A DNA stretch of 64,000 nt, from contig CM043959.1 of assembly GCA_014529385.2 (NCBI GenBank), forward strand, positions 86,923,529 through 86,987,528. The letters run 5' to 3'. The notes beneath the pieces are model-generated. The model was not told the DNA's origin, searched no databases, and saw only the letters and a list, made by a program, of their open reading frames with translations. A program made the translations under genes and the position numbers. The DNA is from Adiantum capillus-veneris (taxonomy: Eukaryota > Streptophyta > Polypodiopsida > Polypodiales > Pteridaceae). Positions 1-12,600 of the stretch are shown here, in pieces (the first letter of the stretch is position 1; each line of letters starts with the position of its first letter).

Positions 1-775
1 TGCTCCCAACCCCGCTGGCATCACATGAAAATCAACCACTGCCTTTGCATCATACGCCTCCACTTCTAAGCTCTTTACAACACCCAAGCATTTTACTTTT
101 TGATGGTTTGCCAATCTAATCTGGAATCTTGACACCCCAGACACACTGTAAGACCCATCTTCTCAACGCATGAGTGTGTTATGACACATATTTGGGCTCC
201 ACCATCAACATAACCTTGTTGCTGATTTTTTCTTTTGTGCCACACATCTACTATTGGAGAGATGTCTGGTAGCTCATCCATTGCCAACACCTTCACTAAA
301 CCTCTCTCTGGTTCTTTCTCCATTGGGTTAACCATCCTCTTCCACTCTCGCTTTAGCTTGGGCACCATCTCTATAAGCTGACCAAAAGTAACATTTGCTT
401 TCCTGCTTGTCAGATCCTCCTTCAAGTCATAGCTTAATTGCCCATCCCATAGTGGAAAATCTGAAACATGAAACTTACGATGAGCCCTTATTTTCCTCTT
501 GGCCTTGACACCCTCGCCTTCATGGCTCTTTCCCTTCTTCTTGCTAGGACCTAGGGCACTTCTTCCTTCCTTATCTTGTGTGGTCCTCTTCCCAATAGGC
601 ATCACTAATGTATCCTCTAGCTTTGATGCCTTCTTCAAGGTGACTAGACTTATCACTTTTGTCTTTCCCTTTTCCTCTTGGGTTAATCCACTGGTTCCTT
701 CTTCTCCCTTAATTTCAATGCCATAATCATTTGACCTAGTTAGCACATGTCTTGGCAATGGATACATGTCTCCCC
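1..775 (-). pseudogene. Element G: gag C-terminus and aspartic protease, decayed
   Basis: Minus-strand reading frame open from about 767 to 93 and continuing off the window edge. The N-terminal two thirds is lysine-rich and of low complexity. Near the C-terminus lies a retropepsin-like active site, YVDGGAQICVITHSCVEKMG, at about 150-215, with DGGA in place of the usual D[ST]GA, a variant common in plant gypsy proteases. It follows a zinc knuckle at 794-835, the normal gag-protease order of Ty3/gypsy. The frame is broken after the active site, and RT, if present, lies outside the window. Family assignment rests on the motif and gene order only. Confidence 0.7.
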
Positions 776-783
776 CATCCTTG

Positions 784-1622
784 GTGGATTATCACATTGC
801 GGGCTGATGTGGGCCAACTCTCCACAATTATAACACGTGGGTGTCTGTCTCCAGAACCTACCATTGCTTTGTCCAACACCATTCCTGGGTCTTTGTTCAC
901 CTCCTATCTACCACTTGCCTCATGTCTTGCCTAAGCCCATCATCTTGCACTGTTGTACTGACCACTGCTGGCATAACTTGAGGAGTAACAGAAACCAATG
1001 GTTCATGATGAACCCCTGGCATGCGACCTGGCAAAGAATTTATAGGTTGAAACTCAAACCTCCTGGGCAAAGACTCTACTCCTAGCTGACTCATTGTTCT
1101 CAGCTTCCACTCTTTGTTCCTCGCTACCTCTAGTGCATCTTCATATGTCCTAGGATTCTTTAGCTCCACTCTCCAACGTATATTCTCCCAAAGACCAACC
1201 AAGAACTTGTCCTTCTTCATCATGTCAGGTGGGGGTACTTGTGGTGCTAAGGCCTTGCACATCCGATCCCATGCCAATGAAAACTTACATATGTACGCAT
1301 CTAATGGCTCACCTTCCTTTTTCACCAAACCTTGTACTTCTTTCCACACTTTGTCAGGATCTTCTGTCTTCACAAACTCCACTTCCAATCCATGCGTTAG
1401 ATTGTCCCAACTCAATCTTACAGGTGGATCAGCTACACGCAAATCCTCTTCAAATGCTTTGGACCAAACTCATGCCATCACTCTTCAAAAAAATCTAGAG
1501 AAAACGTAACATCTTCGCTGGGTCATGAATCTGGTTGCTAATGCAGGCAACCTCCATCTTTTCCACAAGGCTTCCACATCTTCATCACTTCTTCCATGAA
1601 ATTCCGGATAAGAGAAATCCAT
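784..1622 (-). pseudogene. Element G: Ty3/gypsy gag with CCHC zinc knuckle, frameshifted
   Basis: Gag begins at the minus-strand ATG at 1622 (MDFSYPEFHGRSDEDVEAL). It loses frame near 1560, passes stops near 1450-1500 and resumes at 1442-897 as a retrotransposon gag core (VWKEVQGLVKKEGEPLDAY and FLVGLWENIRWRVELKNPRT). A CX2CX4HX4C zinc knuckle, CYNCGELAHISPQC, lies at 794-835. In life the protein would form the cytoplasmic virus-like particle and bind element RNA. At least two frameshifts show the copy is dead. Confidence 0.75.
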
Positions 1623-2651
1623 GGCTACCCAAGTTACGATGCTTTGAGAGTCCCTTCGAACACACGTGCAAGAACCCAAAACTTTTGACTGACTCAATCC
1701 CTAGAAACTTCAATGGAGCTTGTCTTTAGATAAGGACAAACACATGCACATCAAATGAGTTTTCATAGTTAATCATTGGAACTACAACAGGCAAAGGACA
1801 TTCCAGTATCTCTCTTAATCTTCTTGGCCCAAACATAAAGACTATGCGTTGTCTGAAAAAAAATCTTCCTGGACACATGAACATTTATTTGGATTCTTTG
1901 TGTTAAATGAAAAGGAGTGAATTGAGGTCTGTTTTGATCATCCATTAAAGCCAACCATTCAGCTCCCAAGAAGGCACACCTGACTTATCCTCTGATTTTG
2001 CTAGAATTTCAGCAGCATAACGTCATAAATGGCTCAAAAGACCAAAAAACCAGCCATCACAACTTGAAAAAAAATTGACAGAGTTTCCCCAGAAGTAGAG
2101 CAGTAAGAAGCCAAAATATAGACTGTATATGTATGCATAACCTGCCAAACAATAAAACCCGAGCATCAAGTAGAAATCACTAGTACATAGCCTATGGCGA
2201 GGTCACGAAAAGGATGCTCTAGCCACCTGTATCACCGAAAGGATCTCACATTTGAGAATCCCCCAGCTCAATAAAACCTCACGCTATTGACCCTCTCACA
2301 AAAGCTTATGCAAATCTCGTAGAGTCAAGTCTCAAAAACGACTATCTTCCAAACCAAGTCTCAGAAATGGTGGGACTGCCAAATAAAACCAAGTATGGCT
2401 CCACCAAGGCGTACAATGGCAGTATCCACAAGTAACGTACAATACAAGACAATGTGCTCAAACAGGCGCCAAATGATGCATACCCACGGCAACTGCAAGT
2501 GACTCCCACTTTCCAGTGTATCACTCTACTCCAGCTACATGTACCTGTGTGAATCACATGTACCTATACCTATCCCTATAACCTGTAACCTGTAATCTAT
2601 AACCGGTAATCTGCAATTTGTACTCCCGAAGCTGAAGGTACTCGAAGAAGA
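1623..2651 (-). other. Non-coding leader of element G
   Basis: About 1 kb between the G gag start and a possible primer-binding site. I see no open frame with a recognisable product and no tandem repeat. Position and length fit a gypsy 5' untranslated leader. Confidence 0.45.
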
Positions 2652-3744
2652 TCCTCTGTGGGGGCGCCAAAAGAATATGATCGGGATGGAAAGACACACA
2701 ACACCTCTATAATCACCCGACACACACTCTTGGGATGATACACACACACATACACACACTATGGGGCACCACTCGGCTTACACAACCCACCTGGCCGAGA
2801 CAAGGAACACACTGATGGAGGGAGAGGAGAGAGACTACCCATTTTCCCACTCAACACAAAGACACACACACACACACAAATAACTCAGCTCAAAAGAGGA
2901 AGATATCTGATGTTAGATACAATTGAGCTTGGGCCAACACCAATGGGGCAAATATCTCACACAATATGGATGAAATATGCCAGATACAGTCACAAATTTG
3001 AACAGAGGCTTCGCTCACAGGAGAAACTTACACAACCAAAACAGCAAGAAAAAGTGAGAAACAAATGGACAGCGCCATTGCATCTGAAGCGGCCAAAAAC
3101 CTTAGTCTATAATATCAAAGTGCTCAAATCCGACCTCGGATGAGCAGTTTATGGCCAAAACAGGCTCCAAAAACAGCAAAAACTCAGTTGCAGTTGTTCC
3201 TCCTCTTCTGTCCATGTTTTGCTGGTCTTTTTCTCAGGTTTTTCAGTGTCCACGCTTCACTTTATCACTTGGGCACCTTTGGTCTTTTAGTTGACCTCAA
3301 ACGGACCCCGAACAGGCCAAACAATGGCCACGTAGTGCATTTTTTCACCCTTCTACATCCATCCGCACACCTGGCACTCAACTTTTTCCAATAATGCATC
3401 CCGTAACCACGTGAAGTGGTCCCCCAAATATAGTCCTCATGATGACCTTTCTTCATAATCATCACAAAAAAAACACCCACGTTCTGTCAAGTATTGACCC
3501 CATTCGACCTCTTGACGCCACTAGATGCCATCTTACGCACCTTCTTACCTCATGTCGTCGGCCCATGGATAGCTTCTTTGAGAAGTTTTACGCGCTAGCA
3601 ACTCCTCCTTATTATAGAAAAAACTGGTACTGGTGATAGTGAAAATCGATGTACTATGTACACGTTGTCCTACCTGTACACATGTGGGTCCCACGCAACC
3701 ACCTGGCTCTGGAAAATGGGCAATCCTTTATCTGATGCACCATG
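2652..3744 (-). repeat. Possible PBS and 5' LTR of element G
   Basis: On the minus strand, TGGCGCCCCCACAGAGGATC (2650-2669) resembles gypsy primer-binding sites that begin TGGCGCC. An LTR 3' end (CA) could lie at 2678, eight bases away, which is further than usual. A TATA-like stretch (CTATAATAAGG on the minus strand) sits near 3604-3614. No second copy of this LTR is visible, so both borders are unproven. The A insertion at 3745 may truncate it. Confidence 0.35.
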
Positions 3745-3749
3745 CATGT
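3745..3749. repeat. Target-site duplication of element A, left copy (CATGT)
   Basis: CATGT precedes the TG of the 5' LTR at 3750 and recurs at 39203-39207 after the CA of the 3' LTR at 39202. A perfect 5-bp duplication proves that 3750-39202 entered as one element and fixes its borders. Confidence 0.93.
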
Positions 3750-4325
3750 TGTTAACCCTCACGGCTCACGGACACCCCATCACCTACAACGGACGTGTAT
3801 TATGTATTTGGTAGAGTCAGGTACCGGGCTTGTCGGACCAATAGGAAAAGGGTAAGAGTGATCGCCGATGAGAGGCGCACTCTAACTGGGACATTCAAGG
3901 GATTAGTTGGCTAAGCATGGGCGCCCAAGTGTGAATGGGGTGAGCTCATATAAAAGCCAACTAAACCTAAAATTCACTTATTCTCTCATTTGTGCAATAG
4001 AAGAGTGCTCTTGCTCCATCTCCATCTCCATCTTCTTCTTCTTCACCTCCTTGTGTGTGTGTATGTGAGAGAGAGAGAGAGAGAGAGTGCGATCGAGCAT
4101 TGCGGCGGCACGACGGCAGTGAAGCGGTTGAGCGCAACGTAGCGGCGTCTCCTTCTTCTTCGCTGTAAGGAATCCTCCACGGCAGGAGCATAGAGCGGTG
4201 AGTGACACACCATTGCTCTCTTTTGAGCTTACTAGTAAAGCTAGTTGTGTGCTTGGAGCCGTCTATGGCTCGCACACGGTGTAACAGCAAGTCCCTTGCT
4301 TCGACAGTGCGGCAAGGAGCGCACA
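3750..4325 (+). repeat. Element A 5' LTR
   Basis: Begins TGTTAACCCTCACGG and ends GGAGCGCACA, 576 bp, matching 38571-39202 over its full length. It carries a TATA box at 3949, a pyrimidine-rich CATCTCCATCTTCTT tract and a short GA microsatellite near 4068-4088. The 3' copy is longer because a TG repeat has expanded there. Confidence 0.93.
3949..3955 (+). promoter_or_regulatory. TATA box in element A 5' LTR
   Basis: TATAAAA in the context GAGCTCATATAAAAGCC, 375 bp before the LTR end. The same box is conserved in the 3' LTR at 38770-38776. It is the likely RNA polymerase II promoter, so transcription should begin around 3975-3985. Confidence 0.7.
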
Positions 4326-4329
4326 TTTT

Positions 4330-4346
4330 TGGCGCCGCTGCCGGGG
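4330..4346 (+). other. Element A primer-binding site, tRNA-Asp type
   Basis: TGGCGCCGCTGCCGGGG lies four bases after the LTR end. It is close to the plant tRNA-Asp complement used by Athila-type gypsy elements, where minus-strand DNA synthesis is primed. The same sequence occurs in element C at 29089-29105 on the other strand. Confidence 0.85.
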
Positions 4347-5375
4347 AATCGCCCTGCACTAAGCCCAAGAGGCACTTTGTGCTTCTCCTATGAGTTGTTT
4401 GTAGTAGGAAAGAAGAGGAAGAGGAAGAGGAATGAGTTGTTTTTTTGTAAGTTGTTAATTTCTGTGTTGTCTACAAGTTCTGTGATTTCTGTATAATGTT
4501 GTGTTTTTTGTTTGCACACAGTCTTTGCACAATTAGTAGTCGTTAGCTTGTTTGCAGTGAATGAATAAGTAGGAAGGCAGTTAGCAATTTCTGTTTGCAC
4601 ACAGTCTGTACACAGTTTTCTGTCAAGGTTTGGCTGCACACAGTCTTTGCACAGTAAGGTAGCAAGAGAGGAAGTAGGTGGACAGTTAGCCCACTGCCAG
4701 TAAGCAGTTAGCAGATTAGTCAGTGGTTAGCAGCACTGTTAGTAAGTAGATAAGGTAGTGAGCTGTCTGTGAGCTGTTGACTGGGAGGTTAGGTAGGTGA
4801 GAGTGTGTGTGGCCAAGAAAGGGTCACCTAAACCGCGCGCGGTCATTGCCCAAAAAAAAAAAAAACGAAAATATTTAAGCGTGAGTGACTAGGGGGCTAC
4901 ACTAAAATTTTGATCGGGATCGAGATCATTTCCCCAAGCCCAAGCCCAAGCCCAGGCCCAGGCCCAGGCCTCAGTCCTATGATATATACTAGACTCACTC
5001 TTATATATATACCCTACCCCCTCAAGAGGGAATGAGAGCATGTGGGGCAAGTCCTCCACTCTCCTCCCTTCTCTTCCCACTTGCACCCTTAGACTTTCTA
5101 ATTTGGGCCTAGTTCCCTACTAGAAATTGACGGTTTTAGGGATTCCGAGGGCATAAAGTGACCAAACGGAGGGCTGTAAAGCACGGCATGTCCCTCTGAC
5201 CGAGACGCTCGTTTTGAGCTATCATACATTCTATTCTATAGCTAGGTCACAAAAAAAGGTCCAAAAAATCAAAAAATAAATAAATAAGAAAAGACTTGGG
5301 TTGCAAAACACCCAAAATTACTAGGTGAGCAGCCTTCACGGGCCCTCACTGACACTTCTAGGGGATCCAAGTCAT
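4347..5375 (+). other. Element A untranslated leader with short repeats
   Basis: About 1 kb without a credible ORF. A motif of the form TGCACACAGTCTxTxCACA recurs three times (about 4514, 4593 and 4633), and GTTAGCAG-like words recur around 4680-4740. A hexamer tandem (CAAGCC, then CAGGCC) lies at 4935-4973. Such a region normally holds RNA packaging and dimerisation signals, but that role is inferred. Confidence 0.6.
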
Positions 5376-8300
5376 ATGAACCTACGCTCTGGATGAGTGT
5401 TAGAGCACGAGCATATTGGTAGTACCTCCATTTACGCGGGCACCCATTATTCCTCCACCCTAGGTTCTGGACCTTCGGCCGGGACTCAAGGTAGCGCGAC
5501 CCAAGATCCTCATATCACGTCTAGTGATTCTTCCTCTGACTACGAAGTCATGGAGGGGTATCCTACACCAAACCTTGATAGTTCAAGTCAAGACATGCAT
5601 GCCATGGGCCCACGGCCCGGGTCCAACATGTTTAGCCGCTTAAAAGAGACCCTTGGTAGAGCTACTCGCTCCGAACATGCGGTTAATGAAATAAATGAAG
5701 GGAGTGGGAAAGTAAATTCGTCATTCATGCCTAAAATGGACCCTGTGCTTCTTGAGAGTGTGCATGTGAATGTTCCATCCACTGCACCTCCTGATCCTTT
5801 AGGACTATCTCCCTCTGAGGTTTTACTACCCGATGGTAGGAGTCTTGCCGAAGTGCAAGAGATCGAACGCTATATGCAAGCAACAAGGGAGAGGGAAATT
5901 GAGAACCTACGAGGGCTAGAACAAAGTCGAGCCCTAAAAGCAAAGGCTCCTATGACAACAATCATGCCAGCCGAGCAACCGAGTGCTCCCAAGGTAGCAG
6001 TCACGGAGGGGCAAGCTATGGGGAGCAATAATGCTTCCACTTCAAGGGAAACCTCCAGCACGCCAGGCCTAGATGGGATATTCCTAAAAAAAAATTGGGA
6101 GTATGACCTACAAGCAGAAGCTTTAACTGATCGGTACACAGGACACACCTATCATGTGGGTTGGTTAGATGTTCTACAATCCACATCGGGTGCTACTAGC
6201 ATAGATGAGCAACAACAGAAAGTCTGTGATGTCCTCCATAGGATTGTCGAGTTAGAAAGACACAACACAGGGATCAACATGCCTTCAACAGGCCTAATGA
6301 TATTCTTGGATACGGGAAAGGCCAACCAACCAACCCTGTCACAAATGGAGACTCCCTTAGTGAGCCCCATTGATCCTCCATATGTTGTTTCGCCAGGAGC
6401 CTCAGTACAATCTGAGCCCACAAGTGGCAGCTTTACCTTCCCAAATCTAGCTCATCTTTCTCTTAATGACACTACGGCTACCATGCATATCCCAATGGTG
6501 AGCATGACAAGAAGTACACCATGGAGTTCATTTGTTAACACTGCGCCGATGCCTAGTAGCACAGTGCCCCCAACTATACCTACATGTATGTATCAATCAT
6601 GTGCACCTATCGTACCTCAGCCTCATGTAGCTCCTACACCTCCGATTATTCCAAGAGCTTACAATCCACAATGGAATTATCCAAGCTCTTATACGAGTGG
6701 AGCCATGCCATTTAATAATAACATGCCATATCAGGCACCCCCTATGCCTAGGGCCACGCCTGTAAACTTTGGACCACCGTCTGGTACACCACCATACGAA
6801 ATTTGGGACCCAAGAGCCGCGCGTATGCCAAGGCCAAGGCCAACTCCCATCTCACATGTGGTTCCAGGAGCATATACACCTATTATACATGCTCAAATAG
6901 GAGATTTGGCAGCATTTGCTCAAACTATCGGTCGCTCTATTGCGGAAAACATGCGCAGTGCACCTGATAGAGAGCCTAGGAGCAAGGCAGTTCAAGTAGC
7001 TAAGCTCACACAGAAATTCAGTGGAGACGGAGATTCTAGAAAGCATATGGAAGTCTTTGAACATGTGTGCGATTCCTTGGAAGAGCACAATGAGCTACAT
7101 AAGTGTAAGGCTTTGAGTTTGACCCTAAGCGGAAAGGCTAGAGATTGGTATAGAACCTTAAGAGTAGAAGATAAAACGATCTACTCTACTCTTAGGAGAC
7201 TGTTCTTAAAAGAATACATACGAGAGGGAGTACTTTGGGGTGTAGCCTCTCAGCTCCAGAAAGCCCAACGAGAAGAAGGTGAATCCGTGAGAGACTTCAT
7301 TAGTCGCCTAAAGAATTTGAATTCTCGATGCAATCCAAACGAGCGATTCAACAACAACCAATTGCTCGATAGATTCATTAGGGGACTACGACATGAAAGT
7401 ATCTATAATGGCCTAGTCATTAGAGGTATCACTACTTGGGAAGCAGTCACCATGAATGCAATCCAATTGGACGATAATTTAATGATTGCAGGAGAAAGAG
7501 TGTCTGCCGAGCCGAAGTCAAGTAGCTCGCAAGCATCAGGGCATGAGCCAATGAAGATAAAGCCAATCGTGAAAGAGCAAACGGTATCTGAGATGACTTT
7601 GGCAGATCTCACAAAGGCCATCCAAGAAAGCCTTAGGGGTAATCGTGCTCCACAAAACACTCATATGTATCCAAGAAGGGAGCAACAATGGTGCTCAATT
7701 TTCTTGGGCCCACATACTACGAGTGAATGCCCTACTTTCAGAGTAAAGTTTAACGGGACTTGTAACGCGTGTGGTAGGTATGGCCATCAAGCGAAGGATT
7801 GCCTAATGCTTAAACGCATCATGGAAAATAGACCGCCTATAGCTTGGGCAGACTCACCTCGAGTTCCTGCATTGATGCCTACCCCATCCATGGAGCAACA
7901 GTTGCCATTACAGCACATGGTCCCTAGAACCCAAAATGTGGTCCAAACCACACTGTTGCCACCTCCAGTGCTAGGACCGCAACCCCCTCATCCAAGAGTT
8001 ACACCTATGAACCAAATAGGTTGCGAGTCATCTAGTACTTATGTAGATTGCGAAGAAGACATAGACTCTAGTATCACCTATGGAGTCGACATGCTTGAGG
8101 AGTGTCCCATGTACTATATGGAAGACCATTGGGGACAAATCAAACCGGTATATCAAGCTACTGCGCTAGTAGCAAGAGGCCAAAACATTAATAGTTTTGC
8201 CAGGAGACCACCTCTTCAGTGCTACGAATGTGGTGGACCACATCGAGTAGTTGAGTGCCCCATTAGAATGCAAAAGAATGCTGCACTAATGCAAACAAGT

Positions 8301-8741
8301 CAAGGGAGTGCATTGTCAATGCCAATACTCATTTGTAATCATTCTGGCATAGATCATTTGATCGCACAGTGTCCTAACAATCCAAACGCACCAAAAATCA
8401 CACCATTGAACTTAATAGAGATTGTTGATGGGACACCACCAACTATAAACATAGCACCAGTGAATGCACTCACACGGTCGATGCTCCAAAAGCAAAATTA
8501 CATCCTCGAAGAGAGAGATGCTGCATCCATTGGCCGAGCGAGAAAGAAGAAAACACAAAGAAAGAAATCCCTTAATGCTTCTAGCTCAAAACCTAGTTCA
8601 AAGACTAACATAGGGACAGGAGAGGATCCTGTGTATATGAATGACCCTGAGGATGACTCAGATTCGATAGAGACCACGGAGACCAAAACTATTACTACAA
8701 AGGAAAAAGCCAGTGAGGAGGATCACGAGAGGGAATTATGA
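5376..8741 (+). CDS. gag: Element A gag (capsid and nucleocapsid), with a premature stop near the start
   Basis: A gag frame of about 1120 codons. The likely start is the ATG at 5376 (MNLRSG), because element C gag begins with the same six residues followed by R. In A the seventh codon is TGA (5394), consistent with CGA decay. The next in-frame ATG is at 5550. The first 500 residues are Pro/Ser/Thr-rich. The gag core (KARDWYRTLRVEDKTIYSTL and following) lies at about 7000-7500. Zinc knuckles follow: a degenerate one near 7690, intact CNACGRYGHQAKDC at 7761-7802, CYECGGPHRVVEC near 8221, and a degenerate fourth near 8335. It ends at TGA 8739, and the same frame continues downstream, so gag and protease were probably one frame or were joined by readthrough. 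Confidence 0.85.
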
Positions 8742-9626
8742 CGAACACCAAAAGAGTATTCAAAGTTAAATCACCCAGTTGTGAACCCCCAAGATAAGCC
8801 ACGAGAGACGAAAAATGAGGATTGCAAGAGAAAGATTGGAACCTATCCAAACCCAACAGTGGAAATTGAACGAGTCCAACAACTGAGGGGTTTGGTGGAA
8901 GAAACTCAACGAACATTAGAACCTGAACCCAAACATATCCAGATGTCGGACACAGTGTTTCCCACACAAGTTCAACCTCACAAGAACTACAGGCCGTTAG
9001 CTATACCCAGTATCATTCGGGAAGAGAGTGAGGGTAGGACATCTGAAAGTGGACACACACCTTTCCTACTAGAGAGAATGTTTGGTGAGGGAATGCCCGA
9101 CCCCCTTGAGGAAGTGGAGATTCCATCTTCACCATTCTCTTGTCAGGGTCCTACGTCCCACAAGATGCCATTAAATGTTGCCAAATTGATGGATTTCATG
9201 TCTTCAAAAGTTAGAACCACCATCATGTCCAAACTATATAAAGACCCCGAGCTAGTCTCAGCTCTTCGAGCCTTCCTCAATGGAGAATTAAAGGCCGGAT
9301 TACCACAGTTTGCACATATGAACAAACCTGACTCGGTAATGAATGATGAGGAACATTTAGCACCACCATCTGACCTAGCGGGACATGAATCTGTAATTGA
9401 AGTACCCGTTAACAAGTTGGGGCAATACTTTGAAGGTGATGAATCTAATGCTACTCTGCCGATCACTACTAAAGGATTAACTGTAAAGGGAGTCCTTGAC
9501 GGTGGTGCGGGAGTCAGCATGGTGACAAAGAGTTGTTGGGAGTCTATGGGGCGACCTCACCTTGAAGCCACAAGCGTAGTGGTAAAAATGGCTAATGGAT
9601 CTATTGTTCGCCTATTGGAATGCTAA
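8742..9626 (+). CDS. Element A gag-pol linker and first aspartic protease, N-terminal half
   Basis: Same frame as gag, open from the base after the TGA at 8739 to TAA at 9624. The first 200 residues are a linker without recognised domain. The retropepsin active site GVLDGGAGVSMVTKSCWESM lies near 9488-9550 (DGGA variant). The flap side of the domain continues in the next frame from about 9620 (MILGRPFMRDAKMVHDW). Element C reads through the equivalent position without interruption, so a one-base deletion near 9610 is the simplest explanation. The domain is split by this frameshift and the protease is likely inactive. Confidence 0.8.
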   Translation, partial: RTPKEYSKLNHPVVNPQDKPRETKNEDCKRKIGTYPNPTVEIERVQQLRGLVEETQRTLEPEPKHIQMSDTVFPTQVQPHKNYRPLAIPSIIREESEGRTSESGHTPFLLERMFGEGMPDPLEEVEIPSSPFSCQGPTSHKMPLNVAKLMDFMSSKVRTTIMSKLYKDPELVSALRAFLNGELKAGLPQFAHMNKPDSVMNDEEHLAPPSDLAGHESVIEVPVNKLGQYFEGDESNATLPITTKGLTVKGVLDGGAGVSMVTKSCWESMGRPHLEATSVVVKMANGSIVRLLEC

Positions 9627-12600
9627 AGGATCTCAGGATCAAGGTCTTGGGACACAAGGTAAGGCAGACTTTCATTGTTATGGATTTTTCCAAGCATCCT
9701 ATGTCATTTGAGATGATCTTAGGGCGTCCATTCATGAGAGACGCAAAAATGGTGCATGACTGGTCCAAAAACCACGTCTACTTACAGTTCCAAGACTCTG
9801 TCATTCGAGTTGATCTTTTAAGTGGTCGAACGCATCCTCTAGGAAATAAATTCATCATTGATAATCAATCAGACACAACAATTCACTCAGCTCCATTACA
9901 GTATTGTTACACGTGTAACAAACACACGGATATTGGGGAGAACTCTCCTTATATGGATATCCTACCCGGAATGGCTGAGTCAGACAATGTCGATTGGGTG
10001 TACCTAGCGGCAACTATAGATACATGGGGAGCTAGAGGAACAACCTGGGTAACACCAGATGGGGAAGAGATACCACACATTGCACCGGTAAACATGTTAG
10101 GTGTAGCGCATGTAACATCCGATGATAAGAAAGAGGCACACCTACCTGAGAGTGAAACCGATGATTCCTCAAAGGCTTCAGGCCAATTCACATCAAAAAC
10201 GGAATCTCAGGGAGAAATGAATTCAGAACCTGAAGAAACATCGAGTGAACCAAGTATAGAAACTGAACACTCAAGGCCTAGTACGACCATCTATGGTAAT
10301 TTATATGAGAGTGAAGAAGATACAAGCGAAGACCTATCAGGCGAGTCGAGTTCAAACATTTACCAAAATCAAAACCTTAACAAGAAACAAAGGTCATATA
10401 AGAGACGACGATATCGAGCAAATGTGAGAGCTAGGATAAACAAGGAAAGATCTACTGCAGACTGGCTTAGCTATCTAGGGGCATGTGATGCTCATCGAAA
10501 TCTAGTAGACAATTGGGGTGAACATCTCCAGAGTGTCATGTGGTGCAGCCCGCGACCCATTGACCTCGCTCAATTGGAGGTTACAGAGCCGAAATTGAGT
10601 CGAACTATAAGAAGATGTCAAAACCGAGAGTTAGCACAACAACAAAAGGAGGCAGAACTAAAAGAAAGGTCTCCGTCAGGACAAGAGCCTGCTGACTTAC
10701 ATACGGCTCCTGAACATTTTAAATCTTATACCACGGGGGAGCGAAAGGTTGTGTATGCCAAAGCCCAACGAATACCTACCAATGGAAGCAGTGGAGTCTA
10801 TGATGGTCCAGCGGTAGTTAAAGAGATAGAATTAGCAGAACAAGGTGAGGAGTCTAAACCAGTCTTTATTGCTCAAGACCTTACCAAAACTGAAGAGGCT
10901 GTACTTAAGGAGCTCCTCAAGGAATACAAGGATATCTTTGCTTGGACATATCATGACATGAAGGGCGTTCCACCTTCTGTGGTGCAACATACAATTCCCA
11001 TGATCAACACTGCTAAACTCGTCGTGCAACGACCCTATCCAATGAATCCTAAGTACGCCAAAATTGTACAAGAGGAGATTGAAAAACTTATCCAATGTGG
11101 ATTCATAGACCCTATTGAGCACTCAGAATGGGTTTCTCCAATAGTCATTGTGCCAAAAAAGAATGGGAAACTAAGAGTGTGCGTGGACCTCAAGAAAGTT
11201 AATGCAGCTACTAGGAGAGATCATTATCCCTTGCCATATTCAGAACATGTGCTTGAAAGAGTTGCGGGCAAGGAAGCTTATAGCTTTTTAGATGGGTACT
11301 CTGGTTACAATCAAATCATAATTGCATTAGAGGACCAAGCTAAAACTGCTTTTATCACAGAGTTTGGAGTGTTTGCATTTCGTGTTATGGCTTTTGGCTT
11401 AACGAATGCCCCTGCTACATTCCAACGATTAATAAACACTGCGTTTAAAGAATTTCTAAGGGAGTTTTGTGAAGCTTTCCTAGACGACCTTTGTGTTTAT
11501 TCTTCTTGGGAGAAGCATTTGTTATATCTACGAAAAATATTTGAAAGGTGCAGATTTTATCGCATCTCATTGAACCCTTTCAAATGCCAATTTTGGGTTA
11601 AGCATGGAGTCATTCTAGGGCATATAGTGTCCAAGAACGGGATATCCACAGATGAGAGTAAGATTAAAGCCATTGCCGATTTGCCACCACCTACTAACTA
11701 TAAAGGAGTTCAAAGATTTATGGGCCATGTTGGTTATTATCGAAGGTTTATTTTAAACTTTGCCGAGATAGCGCGTCCATTGTACAAGCTTCTTATCGAG
11801 TTTCACTGGACGGAAGAATGTCATCAATCTTATGAGTTATTAAAGAAGGCCCTAACAAGTGCTCCAATCCTGCGAACACCTGATTGGAATGTACCTTTTC
11901 ATGTGCATATTGATGCATCAAATTTTGCTATTGGGTGTGTTCTAACTCAACCAGGAGAACACAAATTGGACTACCCTATTAGCTTTGCAAGTCGCCAATT
12001 AAATGATGCCGAGATGAACTACACTACTACAGAGCGCGAAGGTCTAGCTATGATTTACGCAGTAAAGAAATTTCGCTATTACCTTCTTGCTACCAAGTTT
12101 GTGTTTTATGTTGATCATCAAGCATTGCTATATTTGGTAAACAAGCCGTGTTCCACAGGTCGAATTACACGATGGTTGTTAATTCTTCTTGAGTTTGACT
12201 TCACCGTTGTTGTGAGGCCTGGGAGGAAACATGTCATGGCAGATCATTTATCTCGTATCCCTAATGGCGAAGCTCCTACGGGGGTTGATGATGAATTGCC
12301 TGATACTCCTTTGTTCATTGTTGAGACAATGCCTGAATGGAGTGAAAAGATTGTTACCTTCTTAGTTAATGGTTTTCCACCCAAAGAACTGCGAAAAGAT
12401 ATAGCTCGAAAATTAATCAAGGAATGCGAACCCTATTGCTTACTGGCCGGAACTCTCTATAAGAGAGGAAAAGATGATGTTCTTAGACGTTGTGCCCGCG
12501 AGGATGAGCATTTATATATTCTACAAGAGGCACACATGGGCGTAGCTGGTGGTCACTTTTCAGGAAAGTTGACTGCCCGAAAGATCTTACAGTCAGGCTA

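Noticed and set aside
3140..3636. Several 65-84 codon frames
   Set aside because: Short, overlapping on both strands and without motifs; probable LTR or leader of element G.
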